A stretch of DNA of 64,000 nt from Deltaproteobacteria bacterium (GCA_020850995.1 JADZDP010000224.1:16067-80066); one strand, 5' to 3'. Shown: positions 1 to 11,193, counted from the stretch's first letter. Numbers and translations are program-made. The notes: generated by a model from the sequence alone, not told the origin.

Positions 1-2
1 CC

Positions 3-668
3 GTCATCGAGGGCTCGTGGGACGACGTGTACAGCGTCTTGGTCAACGTGGGCGTCGATCCAAGCATCGTCGACAACTACCCCTCGTACGGCGGCGCGCA
101 GACCCTGCTCGGCGATCCCGCGCTGCTCGCCACCTACGACGTCGTCATGATCAACTGCGGCGCCGACGAGTACGACTTCCAGAGCGACCCCGTGCTGCGC
201 CAGAACCTCGAGGACTACGTGCTCGCGGGCGGCAACCTCTATGCGTCCGACCTCGCCTACGACTTCGTCGAGCAGACCTTCCCGGGCTTCATCGAGTTCT
301 TCGGCGACGACCCGACCTTCGACTCGGCCCAGGTCGGGGTCGAGGGCGACGTGCCGGCCACCATCCTCGACTCCTTCCTGGCCACGGCCATCGGTCGCAG
401 CTCCATTACCTTGCACTACCCGTACGCCATCTGGGCCATCGTCACCGGCACGTCGAGCGGCGTGCGCGTGCTCATTCGCGGCAACGGGCCCTACGACGAC
501 TCCCTGGGCACGGGCGGTACCGGCACCATCAGCAACATCCCACACACCCTGCTGTTCCACCCCGGCGGCGCCACCGGCGGCAAGGTGGTGTACTCGTCGT
601 TCCACCAAGAGCCCGGCATCAACGTCGACCAAGAGCGCATCCTGCAGCTCTTGATGTTCCAGCTCTGA
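3..668 (+). CDS. Hypothetical protein, glutamine-amidotransferase/ThuA-like fold possible; 5' truncated by window edge
   Basis: Open frame runs to the window start (VIEGSWDDVYSVLVNVGV...); motif-like YDVVMINCGADEYDF and YVLAGGNLYASD; stop TGA 666-668. Confidence 0.7.
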   Translation, partial: VIEGSWDDVYSVLVNVGVDPSIVDNYPSYGGAQTLLGDPALLATYDVVMINCGADEYDFQSDPVLRQNLEDYVLAGGNLYASDLAYDFVEQTFPGFIEFFGDDPTFDSAQVGVEGDVPATILDSFLATAIGRSSITLHYPYAIWAIVTGTSSGVRVLIRGNGPYDDSLGTGGTGTISNIPHTLLFHPGGATGGKVVYSSFHQEPGINVDQERILQLLMFQL

Positions 669-686
669 GGGCGCCCGCGGCGCTCC

Positions 687-971
687 CTACGCGGCCTCCT
701 TCGACAGATCGCGCAGCGCTCGCTCCACTTGGTGCTCGGCCACGCGCGTGGTGAGCTTGTTGGCCTCGTGGCGATCGCGCTCGCTCTTGGCGAGGGCGAA
801 GCACGACGAGACCGTGAACCACAGGCCGATGCCGAGGAAGGCCTTCTCCCATGCCCCCACGGGCAGCCACCAGATGCCGACGCTGGTGGCGAAGAGCGAG
901 AGCACGAAGGCGGCCCAGGTCTGGAAGCGCCAGGCGGGGGTGTCGGCGGTGAGCGGGATGGTCGAGCTCAT
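687..971 (-). CDS. YiaA/YiaB-like two-helix membrane protein (94 aa)
   Basis: MSSTIPLTADTPAWRFQTWAAFVLSLFATSVGIWWLPVGAWEKAFLGIGLWFTVSSCFALAKSERDR: two TM helices with YiaAB-like pattern; start chosen inside the longer ORF track entry. Confidence 0.75.
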   Translation of the reverse strand: MSSTIPLTADTPAWRFQTWAAFVLSLFATSVGIWWLPVGAWEKAFLGIGLWFTVSSCFALAKSERDRHEANKLTTRVAEHQVERALRDLSKEAA

Positions 972-1106
972 GGGACCTCTCTTTCTGCGCTCGGTAACGC
1001 AGGGTCCGTGCCCGACCAGCGCCGCGATAACTGCCTGAAATTGCATTGAGCACGCGTTGCCGCTGTGTTCGGTATGTTCATATGATGTACAGTCGATGCA
1101 CACCAG

Positions 1107-2606
<1,500 letters not shown>

Positions 2607-2613
2607 CCACGGC

Positions 2614-3669
2614 TCAGCGCACGTACAGCTCGAGGCGCGTCACGGCGAGGTCCTCGTCGCCCTGGCCTTCGTTCAGCAACACACGAACCTCGAGGGCGTC
2701 GGTGCGCTCGACGGCGCCGAGCGAGGCGATGAAGTAGCCGTCGACGAAATCCGCGGGCGCGCACGCGGTCGCTGCGGCGTCCCACAGCGGGGTCACGTCG
2801 TAGGCCGAGCCGGGGCTGGCCGCCGGTCGATCGCAGACCCAGCGGTCGCCAACGAAAGCGTTCGGGCTCGGGCCGCCCTGGCACGGGCAGTCATTGTCGG
2901 TGCTGACGTGGCTCGAGGCCAAGGTGAACAGGTGTTCGCGCGTGCTGCCGAGCGCGCTCACGCTCACCCCGTCGACGTAGTTGTCGTCGACGGTGGTGCC
3001 GCCCGGACCAAAGGCGTCGGGGCTATCCATGGCGCGGCCCTCGATGGTGCCCAGCGCTTCGCGCCAGGGGATCACCGACGGCAACAGCACGGCGGATTGC
3101 GCTTCGTTGCCCGGACGGTGGCACGCCGGAGCGCCAGCGGCGTTCACCGAAACCCAGGGGCTCGGGCATGCTACCGCTGGATCGACGAGGGCGATGCGCG
3201 TCCAGCCGCCGCCCTGCCGGCTCATCTCGCAGTACACCTGCACGGGACCGGTGCCGGGATCGATCCACTGCGCGCCCGACGCCGTGGCGGGGATGGCCTG
3301 CAAGAGGGCGCGGCAGCTCGTGGGCATCGGCTCTCCCTCTCCCTCTCCCTCTCCTTCGCCCTCTCCCTCTCCTTCGCCCTCTCCCTCGCCCTCTCCTTCG
3401 CCCTCTCCCTCGCCCTCTCCTTCGCCTTCGCCCTCTCCTTCGCCTTCGCCCTCTCCTTCGCCGTCGCCCTCTCCTTCGCCGTCGCCCTCGCCCTCGCCTT
3501 CTCCTTCGGCGGCAGGCAGACAGAAGCCATCGCGGCATTGGGCGCCGGCGGCGCAGGGCGAGGCGTCGTCGCACGGCACGCCGGTTGTGAACACGCAGGT
3601 TGCGAGCAGGGCGCCGAGCGTGAGCGACGTGGCGAGCGCAAGGACGGCGCGGGCGGTCATGGTGTGCAT
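2614..3669 (-). CDS. Lipoprotein with (GE)n linker and fibrinogen-like C-terminal domain
   Basis: Signal peptide with lipobox-like LLATC, Cys-rich segment, long GEGEGE tract, then LLQAIPATASGAQWIDPGTGPVQVYCEMSRQGGGWTRIAL. Confidence 0.8.
   Translation of the reverse strand: MHTMTARAVLALATSLTLGALLATCVFTTGVPCDDASPCAAGAQCRDGFCLPAAEGEGEGEGDGEGEGDGEGEGEGEGEGEGEGEGEGEGEGEGEGEGEGEGEGEGEGEGEGEPMPTSCRALLQAIPATASGAQWIDPGTGPVQVYCEMSRQGGGWTRIALVDPAVACPSPWVSVNAAGAPACHRPGNEAQSAVLLPSVIPWREALGTIEGRAMDSPDAFGPGGTTVDDNYVDGVSVSALGSTREHLFTLASSHVSTDNDCPCQGGPSPNAFVGDRWVCDRPAASPGSAYDVTPLWDAAATACAPADFVDGYFIASLGAVERTDALEVRVLLNEGQGDEDLAVTRLELYVR
3329..3509 (-). repeat. Gly-Glu-encoding hexanucleotide tandem repeat
   Basis: ctctcc/ctcgcc/cttcgc hexamers in tandem on + strand, encoding EGEGEGEGDGEGEG... 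on - strand. Confidence 0.9.
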
Positions 3670-3722
3670 GATAGCCCGGCGTGCTGCCGGTGGTCTGCGC
3701 GCTGCGCCCCTCGACCACCTCT

Positions 3723-4985
3723 TCAGTGGATCTTGGCGGGGAGCTCCACCTCGGCCGGCAGCTCGGCGTCATTGCCGACGCCGCCGTCGGCGCCGAGCTG
3801 CTCGAGCGCGCGGCGTCCGGCGCGCTCGAGATCGGCGAGCACGCGACGATCGGACAGCGACTCGGCCTCGGCGATGGCCGCCGACAGGCTCTCGAGATCG
3901 TCGGACAGGCGTGCCACTTGATCGGCCACCGCGCTCACCTCCACCGCGAAGCGCTCGCGATCGGAGACGCGGTGCTGCGCCACCGCCAGGCGCAGGCGCT
4001 CGAGCAACGCGACCTGCGCGTCGAGCGCGGCCTCGGCGCGGCCGGTGCCCACCTTGAGCCCGTCGATGGCCGACTTCTGCGCGCGCAGGGCCTGTGCGGC
4101 GCGCAGCAGGTGGCCCTTGGTGACCTCGTCGCTGGTCTCGTCGATGCGCTTCTCGAAGTCGGCGAGCTTCTCGGCGATACCCGACAGGCGCGGGCTCGAG
4201 AGGTCGTGATGGATCTGCTTCCACGTGTGCGCGGTCTCGAGCATCGACTCGACCAGCTTGCGCGCCTGCCGTACGGCCTCGGCGGCGGTCTCGGGCGACA
4301 TCTGGCCGTCCTTGGTGATGCCCTCGTTGATCTCGGTCCACGTCGACAGGCCGTCCTTCACCTTGGCGCGCGCGGGCTCGGCCAGATCCTCGAGCACGGC
4401 GGCGCTCCGCTCGATGAGCGGATCGCGCACCGCCTCGATGCGCCGCAGGCCGCTTGCCGCCGCCACCCACAGGCCGAGCACACCGGCCATGGCGGCCGCG
4501 GTGAAGCCGATGGGTGCCGTTTCGGAGGTGGCGAAGGCCGCGATCTTCTCGAGCGCGAAGGCGCCAACGGCGCCCGTGGTCGCCGCTGCTGCCAGGCCCG
4601 CCACCTGCGAGCCCACGCGCTTTCGATCTTCCGCCGACAAGAGCGCGCCGAGCGCCAGGCCGCCCAAGGCGCCACCCACGAGCGAGCCCGCGACCCCGAG
4701 CCCGAACACCGCCGAGAGGGCGGCGAAGCCGGCGGCGGCGAAGGCCCCGCCGACCATGCCGATGACCCCGCGGACGACCTTCTGCGCGGGCTTCTGGCGC
4801 GTGAGGGCAGCGCCCACCGAGCCGCCGAGCAGCGCGGCGCCACCGGCCGCGGCCACCACCGGCAGGCCGAGCGCCGCGGGCCCGATGACGCCGACCGCGA
4901 CGCCGGCGGCCACCGAGCCCCCCGTGACCGCGAGCGTCTCGCGCCAGAAGCCGGGGGCGTCACGGAAGGTGAAGGTTGTCGACAT
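3723..4985 (-). CDS. Hypothetical membrane protein: Gly/Ala-rich N-terminal TM region plus coiled-coil C-terminus
   Basis: Continuous 420-aa ORF; GGSVAAGVAVGVIGPAALGLPVVAAAGGAALLGGSVGAAL; heptad-like Leu/Glu-rich second half. Confidence 0.75.
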   Translation of the reverse strand: MSTTFTFRDAPGFWRETLAVTGGSVAAGVAVGVIGPAALGLPVVAAAGGAALLGGSVGAALTRQKPAQKVVRGVIGMVGGAFAAAGFAALSAVFGLGVAGSLVGGALGGLALGALLSAEDRKRVGSQVAGLAAAATTGAVGAFALEKIAAFATSETAPIGFTAAAMAGVLGLWVAAASGLRRIEAVRDPLIERSAAVLEDLAEPARAKVKDGLSTWTEINEGITKDGQMSPETAAEAVRQARKLVESMLETAHTWKQIHHDLSSPRLSGIAEKLADFEKRIDETSDEVTKGHLLRAAQALRAQKSAIDGLKVGTGRAEAALDAQVALLERLRLAVAQHRVSDRERFAVEVSAVADQVARLSDDLESLSAAIAEAESLSDRRVLADLERAGRRALEQLGADGGVGNDAELPAEVELPAKIH

Positions 4986-5032
4986 CGCGCACTTCCTCTC
5001 GTGCTCGTCGAGGTGCCAAGGGCGGGCCGCGA

Positions 5033-6445
5033 TCAGCGGCGCAGCGTGAAGGCGCGCGCCTTCTGCTCCTTGATCATGTCCTGCGCGGCCTCGCTGGCGG
5101 GCGCCGGGGCGGCGGCCACCGCCTGCATCACCTGGTCGAAGTTCGCGACCTCGGCGGCCAGGGCGACGTTCTTGGTCTTGACTGCGAAGGCGCCGAGCTG
5201 CTCCTTCTTCTCCGCAAGCTTGCGGCGCGCGGTGGTGGCGTCACCCTTGGCGTAGTCCTGCATCGACTCGGTGAGCGCCAGGCTCGCCTCGACCTGCAGC
5301 ACGCGCACGCGCACGTCGTCGCGGCGGCTGTCGTCGAGCTGCGCGAGGTCGGTGGTGGCAAAGACGCGGAAGGGATCCGCGCGGTGCGCCAGCAGCGCCT
5401 GCGCGCTCTGGCCGGCCTTCTTGTACGTGAGCTCGGGGGCGCCGAAGGCGGCGATGTCGGCGATGGCGCCGGCGTGCAGCTTGACCAGCACGTGCCGCTC
5501 TTCGCCGGCGGCCAGGTCGCCCACGTCGATCGACACCTGTGAGCCGCCGCGGTTGATGCGCGCGCCCGGCGCGTCGAGCACCTCGACCACACCGCCGCTC
5601 GGGAAGAACAAGCGCGTGCTCGACGCGATGACCGCGGCGCCCTGCTGCAGCTCGTTGTCGAGGATCTGCGCGAGCTGGTTCACGTGGCGCAGGTAGTGGT
5701 AGCGGCCACCGCCGTCGACGGCCATGCGCTCCATCAGGTCCTCGTTGTAGTCGAGCCCGAGGCCGAGGGTGCTGGTGGTGATGCCGTGCTCGCGCAGCGA
5801 CGCGGCGTGTCCGGCCAGCGTGGCCTCGCGGCGGTCACCCTCGGTGGGGCGGCCGTCGGACACGAGCACCACGCGCGCCACGCGCCCCGTCAGCTCGGCG
5901 CTCTCGAGCATGCGGCGCGCCGCCGCCATGCCGCCGTCGATGTTGGTGCCGCCGCCCTCCTCGATGTTTTGCACCACGCGCAGCGCGCGCGCCCGCGAGG
6001 AGCCGTCGATGGCGGTGAGCGGCAGCTCGGTGGTGACGTCGGTGCCAAAGGTGATGACGCCGAGCTGATCGCCCTCGCGCAGCCCGTTGACGAAGCGCTC
6101 CGCCGCCATGCGCGCGCCGTCGATCTTGTCGCCCGCCATGGAGCCCGAGCGGTCGACCACCAGGATCGCCGTCAGCGGCGCGTGGGTCTGCACGCCGGTG
6201 GCCTTGATGGCGACGTCCATCCACAAGGGCTCGTCGGCGCGGGTGTCGACGTAGCCGCGATCGAGGCGTGCGGTCACCGCCAGCGTGTCGTCGGCGTACA
6301 CCAGCTCGGTGACGGGGCTCGCGGCGATGGGGGTCGGCCGCGGCGTGGGCTTCGGCGGATCCGGCGCCTTCATGCGCGGGGCGAGCAGCAGCGCCCCCAC
6401 CAGGGTCGAGAGGGCGAGTCCGAAGATGAGGGCGGTCTTTTGCAT
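5033..6445 (-). CDS. VWA-domain protein, N-terminal membrane anchor
   Basis: MIDAS DRSGSMAG; MQKTALIFGLALSTLVGALLLAP N-terminus; VVLVSDGRPTEG. Confidence 0.88.
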   Translation of the reverse strand: MQKTALIFGLALSTLVGALLLAPRMKAPDPPKPTPRPTPIAASPVTELVYADDTLAVTARLDRGYVDTRADEPLWMDVAIKATGVQTHAPLTAILVVDRSGSMAGDKIDGARMAAERFVNGLREGDQLGVITFGTDVTTELPLTAIDGSSRARALRVVQNIEEGGGTNIDGGMAAARRMLESAELTGRVARVVLVSDGRPTEGDRREATLAGHAASLREHGITTSTLGLGLDYNEDLMERMAVDGGGRYHYLRHVNQLAQILDNELQQGAAVIASSTRLFFPSGGVVEVLDAPGARINRGGSQVSIDVGDLAAGEERHVLVKLHAGAIADIAAFGAPELTYKKAGQSAQALLAHRADPFRVFATTDLAQLDDSRRDDVRVRVLQVEASLALTESMQDYAKGDATTARRKLAEKKEQLGAFAVKTKNVALAAEVANFDQVMQAVAAAPAPASEAAQDMIKEQKARAFTLRR

Positions 6446-6668
6446 TGCGTTCCCCGAGGCGGCGGCCGTACCCGGCATGGGTCGGCGTGGAGAGGGTCTC
6501 TCGTCAGACAACCGCGGGCGGCCGGCGGTTCATCCACGGGAGTGCGCTCACAATCGACAGTATGAACGAGCAGCGCGGGCGATCGATCTCGCCCTGGATC
6601 ACTTTTTACCCTTCGATCACGCTGTGATGACGCGCCGATGTAGGTTGCCGAACCACACCGGGGCGCGC

Positions 6669-7226
6669 CTACTCGGTGACGCGGCCGAACTGCACGTCGC
6701 GATCCTCGATGACCGACACCTCTGACGCGGCGCAATACATGAGGGTCTGGCTCGACTGCGCGCCGCCGTCGCCCGTGAGGCAGTCGCGCCCGGGGAGGCC
6801 GCAGGTATCGGCGTGATCGCTCGGCTCCTCGAAACAGACCTCGTCGCCGGAGCAGCCGGTGCCGCCCGCACAGGCCACGCCCGAGCTGCCCTCGCTCGGC
6901 TCGTTCGGATCCTCGTAGTCGGCGCAGGCCAGGGGACCGAAGGCGACCACCTCTTGGCACACGAAGCCGCCGCCCGCCTCGGCGCACTCGAGGTCGGTCT
7001 CGCAGCGCTTGGTGCAGTAGGGCCGGCTCCCGTCGGTAGAGAGGCAGTAGCCCTGGGTGCAGTTGTCGAGGCGCACGTCGAGCACGAGGTTGTTGGTGCC
7101 TGCCACTTGCTCCACGAGCTGGTCGACGAAGTCGGTGTCGGGGTCGCAGGGGCTGCCGATCTCGGGCTCGCATGCGAGGGCGAGCGGCAGGGCAGAGCAG
7201 GCGAGGGCGATGGCGACGATACGCAT
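6669..7226 (-). CDS. Cys-rich putative lipoprotein
   Basis: MRIVAIALACSALPLALACEPEIGSPCDPDTDF: signal peptide/lipobox; many Cys. Confidence 0.75.
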   Translation of the reverse strand: MRIVAIALACSALPLALACEPEIGSPCDPDTDFVDQLVEQVAGTNNLVLDVRLDNCTQGYCLSTDGSRPYCTKRCETDLECAEAGGGFVCQEVVAFGPLACADYEDPNEPSEGSSGVACAGGTGCSGDEVCFEEPSDHADTCGLPGRDCLTGDGGAQSSQTLMYCAASEVSVIEDRDVQFGRVTE

Positions 7227-7514
7227 ACGAGCGGCTCCGAGGTGCACGATACTCGCTGCACCCGTGGGGCAAGTCAGGTTTCCGGTCCGGTGGGCCGGTG
7301 ACCCGAGTCGATACCTTGCCCTGGATCTCTACCACGCGGGTCGCGCGTTGGAGTAGGCGAGGGCCCCGTGGGCGTCCCGGTCGCGTCCGGGTCAGGCGCC
7401 AAGCTCGCCCGCGCATCCGCCGATGGGCCGAGAGCTTGAGAGGCGATCGCCGGGAGTGCTAACAGCGAGTGTGGGTTGTGGCGTCGAACTACGTCGACGC
7501 CGAGGGGCTCGAGC

Positions 7515-8279
7515 GTGAAGCGCACAGGCTTGGTGGCAATCAGCGTGTTGGCGATGTTGGCGTCGACGACGGCGACGGCGGACGACGCGGCCGCGCCCGC
7601 GGCTGCCCCCGCCGACCGCGATCTGGCGAAAGAGGACGAAGAGACGCAAGAGGCCGACGAGACCGGCACCGGCAAGACGCTGCAAGAGCGCATCCGGGCG
7701 GTGTCGCGCCGGGTCTTCCTCAAGCGGCAGCGCTTCGAGCTGGTACCCCTGTTCGGCTTCACCACGAACGACCCGCTCAACCGGGCGTGGTCCTTCGGCG
7801 GCCGCGCCAGTTGGCACTTCAACGAGGAGCTGGCCATCGACGTCGGCGGCGGCGGCGGCTTCAACCAGCAGTTGCAGGACCTGCGCATCCTCAACCCCGA
7901 CGAGGACGCGCCCTTCCCCACGGGCCAGCCGCAGATCGGCTACGCCGACGCGGGTGTCACCTTCTCGCCCTTCTACGGCAAGCTGGCGCTCATGGCCGAG
8001 CAGGTCGCGCACTTCGACGGCTTCATCTCGGGCGGCCTGGGCGCCGTCTTCACGGAGACGGGCAGCATCGTGAATCCCGCGTTCGAGATCGGCCTCGGCA
8101 CGCGCGTGTTCCTGAGCCGCTGGCTCACCTTGCGCGCCGACCTGCGAAACTACACGTACACCGCCGACGTGGGCGGCAAGCTCACGTTCCCCAACTCGCT
8201 CATCGTGTCGATCGGCGCGGGCATCCATTTCCCGCTCGACTTCGACTACTCGAGCGAGGTCATCGGAGGCAAAGAATGA
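7515..8279 (+). CDS. Outer-membrane beta-barrel protein, GltA/GltB (NfsA/B)-like
   Basis: GTG start with signal peptide VKRTGLVAISVLAMLASTTATA; FELVPLFGFTTNDPLNRAWSFGGRASWHFNEELAIDVGGG; position in Glt-like cluster. Confidence 0.75.
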   Translation: MKRTGLVAISVLAMLASTTATADDAAAPAAAPADRDLAKEDEETQEADETGTGKTLQERIRAVSRRVFLKRQRFELVPLFGFTTNDPLNRAWSFGGRASWHFNEELAIDVGGGGGFNQQLQDLRILNPDEDAPFPTGQPQIGYADAGVTFSPFYGKLALMAEQVAHFDGFISGGLGAVFTETGSIVNPAFEIGLGTRVFLSRWLTLRADLRNYTYTADVGGKLTFPNSLIVSIGAGIHFPLDFDYSSEVIGGKE

Positions 8280-9100
8280 CCCGCGCGCACTTGGCGCTCG
8301 CGCCCATCGTCGCCTCGCTCCTCGTGCTGGCGCTGCCTGCAGCCGCGCAGGAGGGAGGCATGGAGTTCGGCGCCGAGGAGGGGGCGGCGCCGCCAGCAGA
8401 GGGCGCCTCCGGCGCCGCGGCGACGGGCCCGGTGGAGCCGGCGCCCGCGCCCGACGCCAACGTCAGCGCGCTCGACGAGGGCATCAACCTCACGCTGCAG
8501 GACCGCATCAAGGCGGTGAGCCGCAAGGTGTTCTTGAAGGCCAACCGCTTCGAGCTGTTCCCCGCGGTCGGCGTCACCACAAACGATCCCTTTTATCGCA
8601 CCTGGTCCATCGACGGGCGCGCGGCGTGGCACCTCAACGACGCCCTCGCCATCGAGGTCGGCGGGGCCTACGTACCGCCCTTCTTCGTCGAGAAGTTGCC
8701 CATGGTCGACCTGCTGCGCGAGCAGGCCCAGCTCATCAACGTCGACGCGAAGTTGCTCGGCCGCGCCGACGCCGGCGTCACCTTCTCGCCGCTCTACGGC
8801 AAGCTCGCGATCCTGTCGGACGCGATCATCCACTTCGATGCGTTCGCCATCGCGGGGGCCGGCGCCGTGTTCGACACCAACCAAGACCTCGTGCACCCGT
8901 CGATGGACGTGGGGGCGGGCCTGCGCGTGTTCCTGCTGCGTTGGCTGGTGGTGCGCGCCGACCTGCGCGACTACGTCTATCCGCAAGATCGCAGCGGCAT
9001 CTCGACCTTGCAGAACCTGCTCACGCTCAACCTCGGCGTGGGCTTCTACCTGCCGCCGGACTTCGAGTACCAGTACGAAGCCGCCAAGGTGAGGAAGTAG
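8276..9100 (+). CDS. Outer-membrane beta-barrel protein, GltA/GltB (NfsA/B)-like, tandem paralogue of preceding gene
   Basis: ATGA overlap with upstream stop; LQDRIKAVSRKVFLKANRFELFPAVGVTTNDPFYRTWSIDGRAAWHLNDALAIEVGG aligns with the upstream product. Confidence 0.8.
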   Translation: MTRAHLALAPIVASLLVLALPAAAQEGGMEFGAEEGAAPPAEGASGAAATGPVEPAPAPDANVSALDEGINLTLQDRIKAVSRKVFLKANRFELFPAVGVTTNDPFYRTWSIDGRAAWHLNDALAIEVGGAYVPPFFVEKLPMVDLLREQAQLINVDAKLLGRADAGVTFSPLYGKLAILSDAIIHFDAFAIAGAGAVFDTNQDLVHPSMDVGAGLRVFLLRWLVVRADLRDYVYPQDRSGISTLQNLLTLNLGVGFYLPPDFEYQYEAAKVRK

Positions 9101-9102
9101 GC

Positions 9103-11181
9103 ATGACGATGTTCCGCAGCCTCGTCGCCGCCGCGACCGCCGCCATGCTCCTGGGCGCCCCCGCCACGTTTGCGCAAGACGACTTCAGCTTCGACATCGT
9201 CGAGGACAAGGTCACCGACACCGACAAGCAACGCGTGGAAGATGCCAAGGACCTGGTGGCGCAAGAGCGGTTCGCCGAGGCCTTGTCTACCTACGAGAGC
9301 GTGCTCGCCGACCCGAAGCTCAAGAAGTACCACGAGGCCGCCACCTACGACGTGTGCAAGGCCTACTACAAGATGAACGCGTTTCACGCGGCGCTCACCT
9401 GTTTCGAGGGCATCCTGGAGGAGGGCCCCAAGCACTCGATGTACGGGCAAAGCCGCGAGTGGCTGTTCTTCACCGCGCGCAAGATCAAGGACGAGCTCGC
9501 AGCGCTCGAACCCATCGCGCGCTACGTCAAGGCGGCGGAGATCCCCGCCGAGTACCAAAACGAGCTGACCTTCTCGCTCGGCCGCTACTACTTCTTGGTG
9601 GCGCTCGAGCTCGGCGCCAAGGGCGTCGAGACCGAGGAGAAGTCGCTCGACGAGGCCAAGGAGCAACCTGACGCGCCGCTCGAGTTCGAGGCCGGCGACG
9701 CCGACAAGAAGGAAGAGCCGGCGAAGGAGCCCGAGAAGCCCCCCGAGGAGGACGGTGGCTTCGACTTCTCGGCCGACGAGGGCGGCGGTGACGTCGAGAC
9801 GGGCGCGCTGCGCCTGGCGCGCGCGCAAGACGACGGCTTCGACTTCGGCGAGGTCAAGGTCAAGGACGACAAGAAGAAGGGCAAAGGCAAAGACGACAAG
9901 AAGAAGGGCAAAGGCAAAAAGGAGGAGGAGAAGAAGGAGGAGGAGGCGCCGCCGCCGCCGCCGCCGCCGCCGAAACCCACGCACACCTTCGAGGGCCCGA
10001 AGGACCCCGACGCCGCGCTCAAGCTCGCGCTCGAGAACCTCAGCCGCGTCAAGCCCGAGTACGAGCGCTACGCACAGTCCGTGTACATCAAGGGCCTGGT
10101 GCACTTCACGCGCGGCGAATTCGAGCCCAGCGTGAAGCAATTTCGCGAGGTGGTGCGCCTCACCAACCCGCGGGGCGGCACCGTGAAGAACGAGCGCCTG
10201 CGCGAGCTCGCGTTCTTCTCGCTGGCGCGCATTCACTACCAGTTCGAACAGTTCCGCTACGCGATCTTCTATTACGACCGCGTCAGTCGCGACTCCGAGG
10301 CGTGGCTCGAGTCGCTGTTCGAGTCGTCATGGGCCCACTTCCGCCTGGGCGAGTACCAGAAGGCGCTCGGCAACCTCGTGACGCTGCAGTCGCCCTTTTT
10401 CCAAGACGAGTACTACCCGGAGGCGGCCATCCTGAAGGCCATCACCTTCTACGAGAACTGCCGCTACCCCGAGGCGCGCGCCTTCCTCGGCGAGTTCGAA
10501 CAGAGCTACGGCGGCGTGCTCGCCGAGCTCAAGCGGCTCATCGGCGAGGGCGGCGGCAGCGGCGAGGCGGCCACCGGCGGCGCCAAAGGCGCCAAGGTCG
10601 ACGTGCGCTCGGCCGAGACGCTGTTCGACGAGCTGACCCAGCTCGAGGCCAAGGTGGCCGACGGGCAAGACGACAAGAGCGGCTCGTACGCCATGACGGC
10701 TCGCCTGCTGCGCCTGGCGCTCTCCGACAAGCGCGTGCGGGGCTATCGCGAGGCCATCGACGAGGTCGATCAGGAGAAGGCACTGCTCGACGGCCTCGAC
10801 GCGCCCTACAAGGGCGGTAAGCTCTACACCGATGCCATGCAGGCCATCGGCGCGCGGCGCGCGGCCTTGGTGCGCCTGGCCGGCACGCTTCTGCGCGACA
10901 AGCTCACCGCCGAGAAGGCCTTCCTCGAGGATCTCACCGGCAAGCTCTTGCGCATCCGCTTCGAGATCACCAAGGGCGAGAAGGAGTCGGACGAGGCGGC
11001 GCTGCAAGGGAGCAGCCAGACCGTGGTGCTCGGCGCCTACGACGACACCGCCGCCACCGACGACGAGCGCCTCTACTGGCCCTTCCAGGGAGAGTACTGG
11101 CGCGACGAGCTCGGCACCTACCAATACACGCTCACGCGCGGCTGCCGTCCCGCGACAGAGACGACGATCACCGGCAACTGA
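9103..11181 (+). CDS. Periplasmic TPR protein, GltC/NfsC-like
   Basis: Signal peptide; TPR-like helices; Lys-rich and poly-Pro linker (KKGKGKKEEEKKEEEAPPPPPPPP); synteny. Confidence 0.7.
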   Translation: MTMFRSLVAAATAAMLLGAPATFAQDDFSFDIVEDKVTDTDKQRVEDAKDLVAQERFAEALSTYESVLADPKLKKYHEAATYDVCKAYYKMNAFHAALTCFEGILEEGPKHSMYGQSREWLFFTARKIKDELAALEPIARYVKAAEIPAEYQNELTFSLGRYYFLVALELGAKGVETEEKSLDEAKEQPDAPLEFEAGDADKKEEPAKEPEKPPEEDGGFDFSADEGGGDVETGALRLARAQDDGFDFGEVKVKDDKKKGKGKDDKKKGKGKKEEEKKEEEAPPPPPPPPKPTHTFEGPKDPDAALKLALENLSRVKPEYERYAQSVYIKGLVHFTRGEFEPSVKQFREVVRLTNPRGGTVKNERLRELAFFSLARIHYQFEQFRYAIFYYDRVSRDSEAWLESLFESSWAHFRLGEYQKALGNLVTLQSPFFQDEYYPEAAILKAITFYENCRYPEARAFLGEFEQSYGGVLAELKRLIGEGGGSGEAATGGAKGAKVDVRSAETLFDELTQLEAKVADGQDDKSGSYAMTARLLRLALSDKRVRGYREAIDEVDQEKALLDGLDAPYKGGKLYTDAMQAIGARRAALVRLAGTLLRDKLTAEKAFLEDLTGKLLRIRFEITKGEKESDEAALQGSSQTVVLGAYDDTAATDDERLYWPFQGEYWRDELGTYQYTLTRGCRPATETTITGN

Positions 11182-11193
11182 GGAACCGTGCTC

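Noticed and set aside
3329-3509. Possible CRISPR-like array
   Set aside because: Repeats are contiguous hexamers in a coding frame, with no spacers of unique sequence and no cas genes nearby
2981-4057. 358-aa plus-strand ORF with (SP)n repeat
   Set aside because: Complementary-strand reading of the (GE)n tract; the minus-strand frame has signal peptide, lipobox and domain logic
5033-6445. CglB gliding adhesin assignment for the VWA protein
   Set aside because: Has a VWA MIDAS but no convincing lipobox or CglB-like Cys pattern that I can see; kept as generic VWA protein
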